Shown in pieces: positions 5,732 to 11,311 of a stretch of DNA of 11,311 nucleotides; position 1 is the first letter of the stretch, and each line of letters opens with the position of its first letter. The notes below the pieces were generated by a model. It had not been told where the DNA came from, did no database searches, and worked only from the letters and a program-made list of their open reading frames with translations. Both the position numbers and the translations under genes were made by a program. The DNA is from Chloroflexota bacterium (lineage in GTDB: Bacteria > Chloroflexota > Dehalococcoidia > RBG-13-53-26): NCBI GenBank assembly GCA_030616195.1, contig JAUWXW010000025.1, positions 1 through 11,311 on the forward strand. Direction: 5' to 3'.

Positions 5732-8577
5732 CGCATAAACGCCTCAAATGTCTCGACATTGACGCACTCAGCAACACCGGCATGAAACAGGCTCTCAAAA
5801 TCGTCATACGGGACCTTTGCCGCCGGCGGCCAGAATCTGCGCTTTCGGATATCCTCCAAAACGCCCTCAGCGCACGCCCTGGCAGACGCCAGTAGTCCAT
5901 CGTCGAAACCCTCCCAAATGGTCACGCCCGTGTCGTTTACCGCCTTCGGTATATTGAAGTAGCCGACTTCTATGTGGCCCCGAAATTCTCCCTTGTCCTG
6001 AAGTATGATTATGTAAAGCGGCAGTTGCAGATCGGCCCAGCGCTTCTCCTTGCCATCGACCTTGACTCTCGCATATTCCGCCCCATCCGGCGAAAGGGAA
6101 GCAATATGGGCCTTCTCTGGACTCTGCGCCGTGTCGGAGGTCTTGTAATCCAGGACTCGTATCAGGCCACTGTGACGGTGCCGGTCAATGCGGTCTATCC
6201 GTCCGCGGACAAGCATGCCGGCCAGTTCAGCCTCGATCAGCATCTCAGAATGCAGGATCTCCCAACCTTCCCTGACCAGCCCGGCCTGCACCCGCGCCGC
6301 CGCGCCCAGTCGCTGTTTGGCCGCATCGATCTGTATCCCGACCTGAAGCGACGGTGACGGGCCAAAGCGCCTAGCCGCCCAGTCCTCTGCCTCGGTGCAG
6401 AGGAAGTGGCGCAGTTCGCCCTCGTTTTCACATCGCCGCATCTCGTCATTCTGGGCCATCCTGTGCAGCACATAATGCACCAGCGAACCGAAATCCAGCG
6501 CATCCATCTCCCTTTTCTCATCGCCCAGCTCTTCCATGCCCAGGACGTGCCGCAGGTAGAAACGGAAAGGACATGCCAGGTAATCCCCGAAACAGGTAAC
6601 CGGCATGCTCTGAAGGTCCAGCCGGTCTGCGGCAAGGTCCGCGGGAGGTCCGGCCTCCAGCAGAAAACTGATCGTCGCCGGATAATTGTCCCGCCTCTCC
6701 TCTGGATCGCCGAAAAGGCGTTCGCAGCGGCGGGGCAGTTCCTCGTCGCTGCAGTGGAAGAGCAGGCGTGAAGGCTTCAACGGTTCACCCTCAGCGCTTG
6801 TCTTTCCGGCAATAAAGCAGACGCGGCCCTCTTCCCGGCGTGACTCAATCATTGCCCGCACCAAATACGCATCCCTGGCCAGCCAGTCCGCATCGCGACG
6901 CAGACTCAACTGGCCCCGAAGCGAGTCAGGCAGGAAGACGTCGCTCAACCGGCTGTCGGGCACGAACCCGTCGTTCATTCCGGTGACAATCAGCAGCGGG
7001 GCGTCGTCCCACGGCAGCTCCAGCCATCCCTCAAGGTCGATGGCGGCGCCCTCACGTTCCGGGTAGTACTGCTCCTTGCTCAACCTTCGCAGCAAGAGTT
7101 CCAGGGCGTCCCTTTTCTCGATCCCGAGGGCGCTGACAACTCCACCGGCGAGCTCACCGAGCGTGCCATTGATCAGGTTCGCCACGGCAATGAATTCCTC
7201 TCCCTCCGGATTACTGGGATTGGCCATGCGCACCTCGTACACGGCCTGAAGTAGCGACCGCACCGCGCTGTCCAGGTCACCATTCTCGAAGGCGTCCAAC
7301 TGTTCCCGGACGAAGGCCACCGCCTTTTCCAGGTCACCAAACTCCTCTCGTTCTTCTTCAGATTTGGACGGCAGGCGGGAAAAACGACGAGTTATGTCAT
7401 CCAGCCCCAGGGGCAGGTGACGGTTCTGGAAATTGTCCAGTTGTTGCAGCACCCGGCGCGGCGGCAGGTTGCGTTTATTCTGAAGAAAGCCGAGGACGTC
7501 GGCGTGCCGCAGGAAGGCACTGAAGGCGGCGTACGTGCCCTCATTGACCAGGGCCCGGAACGCCTCAAGAAGCTGGTACAGGGGATGTTGACCCACGGCT
7601 TTTCCAGCAGGATCGAAGGCGGGTAATCCCTTGTCCTCCAGGTCAGCCGCCAGAAAAGGGGTTACTCCGCTGTCCGGCACGCCGATGGCGATGTCATCGG
7701 GGCCGAAGCGGCCCGCCTCCGCCGTTATCACTTCCAGAGCCTTGCGGCTCTGTGATACCGGAGAGCCGGCGAGAATGACATTTGCTTCGGCATCGGGGAT
7801 ATCAATTCGGGACTCACGCCATTTTCCCGCCACAGGGCGCCCCCAGTCGTCAAAATGGTCCGCCAGCGACTCAGGGGCATGTACCAGGATAACCACCGAG
7901 AGCTGCTCTGCCAGGTGCTCCAGCGCCCGGACTACGAGTGGCGTGGGATCAGGTACCGCAGCTACAACTATGCGCTCGATTCCTTCCGGCAGTTCTGGGC
8001 TTTGGGACCGTTTGATCTTCAGGGCGGAGGGGTCCTCTCGGCCAAGTTCCTCGAGCCGCTCCAAGTAGGCCGTCTCCAGCCTGGCCAGATCGCGCCACCG
8101 CTCCGGTTCCTCTAGAACGCTGCCGAAGTCTCTGTGCACATCCACGATGCAGCGCCCGCCGTCCACCAGCACATCGCGCAGCCGCTGAATCATTTCGCCT
8201 GTGTGTATGGCCCAGGTGAAGTCCTGCTCCGGTGTCCCCGCCGGGAAAAGCCCGCTGTATTGGGTGAGGTCGGCCCTCGTCAGCACATCAGCCCAGACCG
8301 CGGCCACTTCCGTCTGGTTAGCCACATTCGCCGCCTCTTCGTCGGGGTGCAGGAAGAAAGATGGTGTCACCACCCGGGGCGAGAGCAGCGCCGTGTTCTG
8401 TTCGGCACAGTGGAGCGCCAGGGCCTGCCGCAGCCGCCGTCCCGCCTGAGCCGTCGGCACCACAATGAGATATTTCCCCAGGTCAACCGGCCCGGAGACC
8501 TGCGGCGGCAGCAGAAACTCCCGCACCCTGGCCGTCACCGGTGCATCCCAGCCGAGAAAATGCCGTTCTACGGGCAT
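5728..8577 (-). CDS. addB: AddB-like PD-(D/E)XK nuclease subunit
   Basis: Second subunit of an AddAB-type double-strand-break resection enzyme, encoded upstream of addA on the same strand. ATG at 8575-8577 is preceded by GGAAGG with 6-nt spacing. The 949-residue protein has an inactive-looking N-terminal helicase fold: the Walker A position reads VVPTAQAGRRLRQAL (39-53) without GKT/S. VTGMNDGFVPDS (531-542) matches the GxNxGxxP signature of AddB/RexB-type proteins. The C-terminal nuclease begins near VTCFGDYLACPFRFYLR (660-676), then His701, Asp795 in RGRIDRID, Asp810-x-Lys812 in VLDYKTSD, and QLPLY at 851-855, so nuclease catalysis appears intact. Of the four AddB cluster cysteines, Cys669 and Cys938 could be present, but the middle Cys-x2-Cys pair is not seen. 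The stop codon falls in a palindromic element. It could also be classed simply as a PD-(D/E)XK family protein. Confidence 0.88.
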   Translation of the reverse strand: MPVERHFLGWDAPVTARVREFLLPPQVSGPVDLGKYLIVVPTAQAGRRLRQALALHCAEQNTALLSPRVVTPSFFLHPDEEAANVANQTEVAAVWADVLTRADLTQYSGLFPAGTPEQDFTWAIHTGEMIQRLRDVLVDGGRCIVDVHRDFGSVLEEPERWRDLARLETAYLERLEELGREDPSALKIKRSQSPELPEGIERIVVAAVPDPTPLVVRALEHLAEQLSVVILVHAPESLADHFDDWGRPVAGKWRESRIDIPDAEANVILAGSPVSQSRKALEVITAEAGRFGPDDIAIGVPDSGVTPFLAADLEDKGLPAFDPAGKAVGQHPLYQLLEAFRALVNEGTYAAFSAFLRHADVLGFLQNKRNLPPRRVLQQLDNFQNRHLPLGLDDITRRFSRLPSKSEEEREEFGDLEKAVAFVREQLDAFENGDLDSAVRSLLQAVYEVRMANPSNPEGEEFIAVANLINGTLGELAGGVVSALGIEKRDALELLLRRLSKEQYYPEREGAAIDLEGWLELPWDDAPLLIVTGMNDGFVPDSRLSDVFLPDSLRGQLSLRRDADWLARDAYLVRAMIESRREEGRVCFIAGKTSAEGEPLKPSRLLFHCSDEELPRRCERLFGDPEERRDNYPATISFLLEAGPPADLAADRLDLQSMPVTCFGDYLACPFRFYLRHVLGMEELGDEKREMDALDFGSLVHYVLHRMAQNDEMRRCENEGELRHFLCTEAEDWAARRFGPSPSLQVGIQIDAAKQRLGAAARVQAGLVREGWEILHSEMLIEAELAGMLVRGRIDRIDRHRHSGLIRVLDYKTSDTAQSPEKAHIASLSPDGAEYARVKVDGKEKRWADLQLPLYIIILQDKGEFRGHIEVGYFNIPKAVNDTGVTIWEGFDDGLLASARACAEGVLEDIRKRRFWPPAAKVPYDDFESLFHAGVAECVNVETFEAFMR

Positions 8578-8616
8578 GGCCTACCTTCCCATACAATACC
8601 GTATTTCGGTTGTTCC

Positions 8617-8644
8617 GTAGGGGCAATTCACGAATTGCCCCTAC
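8617..8644. repeat. 28-bp REP-like palindrome with one central mismatch
   Basis: Same element as at 5704-5731, with C instead of T at the centre (CAATTCACGAATTG), so one central base pair is lost. It fills most of the 63-nt gap between the RAYT stop and the addB start. Its minus-strand GTAG head contains the RAYT stop codon TAG (8641-8643). Confidence 0.85.
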
Positions 8645-9180
8645 TGGTTTGACATGTTGACTGGGTTTTCTTCATCATCTGCCCACCGCAACGGGTTCTC
8701 GGCGATATACTGCCGGATACGGTTCAAAGACGCTTCGTCGCGGATTACGTGTTCATAATAGCTGCGTTGCCAGACGGGAGCACCGTACGTGTGCCGCAGT
8801 TGATTGATTCGTTTGGCCGTGTTCATTTTCGCATAGCCAATGATCTTGGGAAGCGACATCTTGCGACGCTCCGTTCGATATTCCTCCACGGGCAATTCAT
8901 GAATTGCCCCTACAGAGATCACGATGATTCCATGTATACGATTGGGCATAACCACGAAGGCATCTAATTCCACATAGGGATAACGGCGCGGCAAATCCAC
9001 CCAGCACTCCTGGACCATCTCACCAGAGACATTCAACCGCATTGAACCATCGCTGATTTCCCCGAATAGGCCTTCCCCATCTTTGGTACAAACGGTGACG
9101 AAATAGGCTCCAGGTTGGGAATAATCGTATCCCCGAAGCCGGAGCAAACGGCGGTGATGCCCACCTGGATCGAATCTCAT
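8641..9180 (-). CDS. REP-associated tyrosine transposase-like protein (RAYT, Y1_Tnp), probably catalytically impaired
   Basis: Small Y1 transposase-family protein (179 residues). RAYTs are single-strand nucleases that bind and cut GTAG-headed REP hairpins. Family features are RRLLRLRGYDYSQPGAYFVT (10-29), LFGEI (38-42), FVVMPNRIHGIIVI (75-88), KRINQLR (123-129) and VWQRSYYEHVIRDE (136-149), which holds the expected Tyr region. The usual MPNHxH metal-binding motif is MPNRIH here: Arg81 (CGT) replaces the first His, one transition from CAT, while His83 remains. Residues 90-97 (VGAIHELP) are the in-frame translation of a REP-like element inserted in the gene. ATG 9178-9180 follows GGGGAG by 3 nt, a short spacing. 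The stop codon lies in another element. The gene reads toward addB but is functionally unrelated. It may be a decaying or domesticated RAYT. Confidence 0.85.
   Translation of the reverse strand: MRFDPGGHHRRLLRLRGYDYSQPGAYFVTVCTKDGEGLFGEISDGSMRLNVSGEMVQECWVDLPRRYPYVELDAFVVMPNRIHGIIVISVGAIHELPVEEYRTERRKMSLPKIIGYAKMNTAKRINQLRHTYGAPVWQRSYYEHVIRDEASLNRIRQYIAENPLRWADDEENPVNMSNQ
8886..8913 (-). repeat. REP-like element inserted in frame within the RAYT gene
   Basis: Read on the minus strand it begins GTAGGGGCAATTCA and continues with the complementary arm as far as TGAATTGCCC. The last four bases are degenerate (GTGG rather than CTAC). It is read in the only stop-free frame of the element, giving RAYT residues 90-97 between the metal-binding motif and the C-terminal half. 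Confidence 0.8.
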
Positions 9181-9226
9181 TGTCTCCCCTACCTTTTACA
9201 TCTGCGCACGTAAATCCAGTTATGCC

Positions 9227-9253
9227 GTGGGGGAATTCACGAATCGCAGCTAC
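9227..9253. repeat. Decayed copy of the REP-like palindrome
   Basis: The 27-nt stretch starting GTGGGGGAATTCACGAATCG and ending CTAC aligns with the 28-bp element with several substitutions and a 1-nt deletion. The outer GTAG head and part of the stem are lost on one side. It lies about 50 nt upstream of the RAYT start and looks like an older insertion. Confidence 0.55.
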
Positions 9254-9398
9254 CCCCTGTGCGTCATGTACCCCGATTTGTGTCAGTTAGAAGTATCTCT
9301 AGTATAAACATTATCGAAGCCCAAGGCCAAGGGCGGTGCCTACACCCGGAACTGCGGCTGGCGTCGCCTTGCCTCACAGACGGGCATCGCGTTGTCCC

Positions 9399-9426
9399 GT
9401 AGGGGCAATTCATGAATTGCCCCTAC
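9399..9426. repeat. 28-bp REP-like perfect palindrome upstream of the DUF169 gene
   Basis: Identical to the copy at 5704-5731: half-site GTAGGGGCAATTCA plus its exact complement. It lies in the divergent region between the RAYT and DUF169 genes and ends directly beside the -35-like box of the DUF169 promoter. Confidence 0.85.
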
Positions 9427-9455
9427 TTTGCAATTTGGCCATGTATTCCTATAAT
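9427..9455 (+). promoter_or_regulatory. Sigma70-type promoter for the DUF169 gene
   Basis: A perfect TATAAT lies at 9450-9455, with TTTGCA (4 of 6) at 9427-9432 and a 17-bp spacer. The expected transcription start near 9462 leaves a leader of about 29 nt that contains the strong ribosome site. The -35 box begins at the base after the palindromic element ends. Confidence 0.55.
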
Positions 9456-9477
9456 GGTCATGCCATCACGTATAGAA

Positions 9478-9484
9478 GGGAGGA
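9478..9484 (+). promoter_or_regulatory. Ribosome binding site deciding the DUF169 start
   Basis: GGGAGGA is followed by 6 nt and ATG at 9491. An upstream in-frame extension lacks a comparable site, so this start is well supported. Confidence 0.6.
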
Positions 9485-9490
9485 CTCACC

Positions 9491-10201
9491 ATGGACTGGA
9501 GGGATTACTCGCCAATATTGAAGGACATGCTCGCCTTAGAGGGCAGCCCCATTGCTGTCACCTACTCCATGGCCCCTGCCTCGGGAGCAGAGAGCGGCAA
9601 ACATGCCTGGTGCCAGGCTATGCCAGAGGTGCGCTCAGGCGCCATCATCAACCTCAGCAAAGAGAGCTGCGCCTGCCCGGGAGGAGTCTGGCATCTGGGC
9701 CTGGGACCTCGTCCTTCAGGTGACATGGACAAGCTGCTGAAGAATTTCCTGGTGAACGGGGAAAAGCTGTTCTGCTCCATCGCCACCTTTCACCGGGCGA
9801 TGAGTTTGACCGCGTCTCCGCCAGAGGGCCTGGCCGAATACGTGGTCTTCTCCCCCCTGGAGAAGGCGGAGTTCATGCCCGATCTGGTAGTGTTTCTGTG
9901 CAACCCGGAGCAGGCCTGCCGCTTGCTTACCCTGGCCATGTACCCTGATGGCAAACCGCCCAGGGCCGAGCTGGCGGGCGCCACCTGTCACATGGTTATC
10001 GCCTATCCTCTGGTCACCGGGGAAATCAACGTGAGTCTCATGGACTACACCTCGCGGAAGGGCCGGGAATACAAGCCAGATGAACTCTTCGTCACCGTCC
10101 CGTATCACCTGATGCCGGGTCTGATGTGGAGCATAGACCGCTGCACTGCCGGGACAGCCAAGCCGGGGTTCACCCTTGATTTCGAGACCTCACCGGCATG
10201 A
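9491..10201 (+). CDS. DUF169 family protein
   Basis: A 236-residue soluble protein that I recognise as DUF169 (COG2043), an uncharacterised family found in anaerobic bacteria and archaea. Its biochemical role is unknown. Visible family-like stretches are LEGSPIAVTYS near 16-26, a Cys-containing segment HAWCQAMPEVRSG (38-50) followed by SKESCACPGG (56-65), CSIATFHRAM near 95-104, YVVFSPLEK (117-125), a nucleotide-site-like VVFLCNPEQACRLL (133-146), and a C-terminal part with GATCHMVIAYPLVTGEINVS (163-182). Eight cysteines (41, 60, 62, 95, 137, 143, 166, 218) are compatible with metal or redox chemistry, but this is inference. There is no signal peptide or membrane segment. It has its own promoter, appears monocistronic, and ends convergent with the gene at 10400-10909. 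Confidence 0.85.
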   Translation: MDWRDYSPILKDMLALEGSPIAVTYSMAPASGAESGKHAWCQAMPEVRSGAIINLSKESCACPGGVWHLGLGPRPSGDMDKLLKNFLVNGEKLFCSIATFHRAMSLTASPPEGLAEYVVFSPLEKAEFMPDLVVFLCNPEQACRLLTLAMYPDGKPPRAELAGATCHMVIAYPLVTGEINVSLMDYTSRKGREYKPDELFVTVPYHLMPGLMWSIDRCTAGTAKPGFTLDFETSPA

Positions 10202-10346
10202 GGAGGGTGGGCGGAGTGAGACGGAACCCCTCCCGGTTTGACTATCATCGAGCCTGGAAAGGCTCTCCCACAAACAGATTAGTGTGCGAGGCCAATTCCA
10301 GAGGGTCGAGCACAGAGAAGCAGGGTCTCCTTACGGGTCTTATAGT

Positions 10347-10377
10347 GCAGGAGCACGGCACGCCGTGCCCCTGCTAC
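10347..10377 (-). repeat. REP-like palindrome with CACGGCGTGCCGTG core
   Basis: Positions 10347-10374 form a long stem with one mismatch (A10352/C10369). On the minus strand it reads GTAG, then CAGGGGCACGGCGTGC and the complementary arm. Together with the element at 2327-2352 it shares the GTAG head and an ACGGCGTG centre. It lies in the roughly 200-nt gap between two convergent genes and may also act as a transcription-blocking hairpin. Confidence 0.65.
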
Positions 10378-10399
10378 GCCTCAGGGGCGATGTCGTCCG

Positions 10400-10909
10400 C
10401 TAGTGTCCCAGCGGCGCTACACGATACCACCACTCAGCCACCTCCTCGTAGACGGGGTCGCCTGGGTATAAAGGTATTAAGCTCTCTGCAACCCTGGGTT
10501 GGCGGTATCGCCGACGCAAAGGGGGACCTTCGCGTGCCTCGCAAGAGTCCAGTTGGTACAAAATGACGCCATATCCCCCCATCTCCGATGCCTTACTAGG
10601 AAACGATTTGAAGGCCTTGACGGACAAGTCCCATAGGCGTGGGAACTGGCTGGCATCGGCATAGGTAAGGCGCTTTGCCGAGCCCTTAACATACCCCGCA
10701 GCTACCAGGTGCTGGGCTTTGGGATGAGTGCCGGCACGGCCGCCGAAGTGCATCACCACCCTATCCTCCGGAAGCAGGCACGCACGCGCCTGCTTAAACC
10801 GCCTGGGGTACATCATGTCTGCACCGCTCCGCACGCGTTCATCAATGAGCTGCTCGGTAAGCTTGAGTTCGTGTGCAGTATTGATGACCACCCAGATGAC
10901 GGCTCTCAC
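10400..10909 (-). CDS. Conserved-looking hypothetical protein, 169 residues
   Basis: I do not recognise the family with confidence. The start is GTG at 10907-10909, chosen because GGGAGGTG lies just upstream (about 6 nt from GGAGG to the GTG). An ATG 17 codons further upstream lacks such a site. The protein begins with a hydrophobic VRAVIWVVIN, then a basic/acidic helix-like region, then DRVVMHFGGRAGTHPKAQHL (49-68) and VAAGYVKGSAKRLTYADASQ (69-88). It ends with an aromatic and proline-rich part (EEVAEWWYRV at 155-164). The pattern DRVVMHF...GYVKG loosely resembles PUA/EVE-type or ASCH-type nucleic-acid-binding beta folds, but this is only an impression. There is no transmembrane segment beyond the short N-terminal hydrophobic stretch. 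It converges on the DUF169 gene, with a palindromic element between the two stops. Confidence 0.6.
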   Translation of the reverse strand: MRAVIWVVINTAHELKLTEQLIDERVRSGADMMYPRRFKQARACLLPEDRVVMHFGGRAGTHPKAQHLVAAGYVKGSAKRLTYADASQFPRLWDLSVKAFKSFPSKASEMGGYGVILYQLDSCEAREGPPLRRRYRQPRVAESLIPLYPGDPVYEEVAEWWYRVAPLGH

Positions 10910-11173
10910 ACTACACCTCCCGGCTGGCGTTGCCCGGCAGGATTGGTCCGACAAGGACAAGCATACCTGCCCTGTCTTTGGCTGTCAAGAAGGCGGCAAC
11001 GCGTCCCAGCATACGGAATGAACTTGACGACCACCTGTAGCGGGCATACAATCGGTGTAGAGCCAAGGGAAACCAGGCCTGCCTCATGGCGGGTTGCAAT
11101 AGGAAGTCCCCTGATCGGGTCCCCCAAGCCGTGCTTGGAAATAAAGAGGCAAGAGGTAGAGAGACCCCGTCAA
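10910..11173. other. Intergenic region between divergent gene starts
   Basis: Apart from the ribosome site of the minus-strand gene (GGGAGGTG, complement of 10913-10920), I see no clear promoter, hairpin or repeat. Short minus-strand frames reading through 10911-11186 have no ribosome site and no recognisable sequence. The plus frame of the right-edge candidate is open through part of this region. Confidence 0.35.
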
Positions 11174-11311
11174 ATGAACCAGACACTGCCTGTATGGATA
11201 ATTGAGCCGTCAGCTAGAGAAAAGAGACGTCAGTTCTCACAAACCTTAATTGGCGGAAGCGTTGAGCCCGACCTGGAATCCATCAAATCACGCCTGAGAG
11301 AAATCCGCCAG
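11174..11311 (+). CDS. Possible 5' part of a gene cut by the right edge
   Basis: An open frame from ATG at 11174 runs 46 codons to the window end without a stop. It starts MNQTLPVWIIEPSAREKRRQ and ends with a charged helical stretch (ESIKSRLREIR), which looks protein-like. No good ribosome site precedes it: AGAGG at 11152-11156 is 17 nt away. The same frame stays open further upstream to another ATG at 11018, but that extension reads less like protein. I cannot assign a family from so short a piece. Confidence 0.4.
   Translation, partial: MNQTLPVWIIEPSAREKRRQFSQTLIGGSVEPDLESIKSRLREIRQ

Noticed and set aside
9301..9330. Minus-strand promoter for the RAYT gene (TATACT at 9301-9306 with TTGGCC upstream)
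   Set aside because: The -35 match is weak, the spacer is 18 bp, and the start would be about 120 nt from the gene. It is possible but not strong enough to list.
5631..9426. CRISPR array made of the repeated palindromes
   Set aside because: Copies are irregularly spaced by hundreds to thousands of bases, lie at gene ends and inside a gene, and no cas genes are present.
10198..10566. A 122-codon plus frame whose ATG overlaps the DUF169 stop
   Set aside because: The ATGA overlap suggested coupling, but there is no ribosome site, the frame crosses a palindromic element, and the second half is antisense to the better supported gene at 10400-10909.
10911..11186. Minus-strand frames of 73 and 91 codons near the right edge
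   Set aside because: They overlap each other, lack ribosome sites and have sequences without recognisable pattern. The region is probably intergenic.

Overview
The window looks like a chromosomal segment of an uncultured environmental bacterium with a Shine-Dalgarno-type translation system. No rRNA, tRNA or phylogenetic marker is present. A multidomain old-yellow-enzyme flavoprotein together with a DUF169 protein would fit an anaerobe such as a Chloroflexota (Dehalococcoidia-like) lineage, but this is only an impression from gene content. GC content is high over the recombination genes and the DUF169 gene, and visibly lower over the first gene.

Layout. Positions 1-222 hold a leader with a plausible promoter. 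Positions 223-2205 (+) encode a FadH-type flavin/iron-sulfur oxidoreductase. A bidirectional hairpin terminator (2257-2288) separates it from a convergent minus-strand block read from right to left: a REP-associated tyrosine transposase-like gene (RAYT, 9180-8641), an AddB-like nuclease (8577-5728) and an AddA-like helicase-nuclease (about 5606-2349). The last two should form an AddAB (RecBCD-like) enzyme that resects double-strand breaks. Diverging from the RAYT gene is a DUF169 gene (9491-10201, +) with a good promoter. It is followed by a convergent, unrecognised 169-codon gene (10909-10400, -) and a possible gene start that runs off the right edge.

The most notable content is a set of short palindromic elements around the RAYT gene. 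The main type is a 28-bp palindrome with half-site GTAGGGGCAATTCA, present at 5704-5731, 8617-8644, 8886-8913 (one arm decayed), 9227-9253 (decayed) and 9399-9426. Two elements with a similar GTAG head but another core lie at 2327-2352 and 10347-10377. A third type forms an inverted BIME-like pair at 5631-5689. The GTAG head followed by a hairpin next to a RAYT gene is the classic REP/RAYT arrangement.

Three features stand out. The TAG stop codons of addA, addB and the RAYT gene all lie inside the GTAG head of an element. One copy is inserted in frame inside the RAYT gene and encodes eight residues (VGAIHELP). The RAYT also has Arg in place of the first His of its HUH motif, so it may be inactive and the elements may depend on another RAYT in the genome. 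I see no CRISPR array, phage module or wholly novel multi-gene system.
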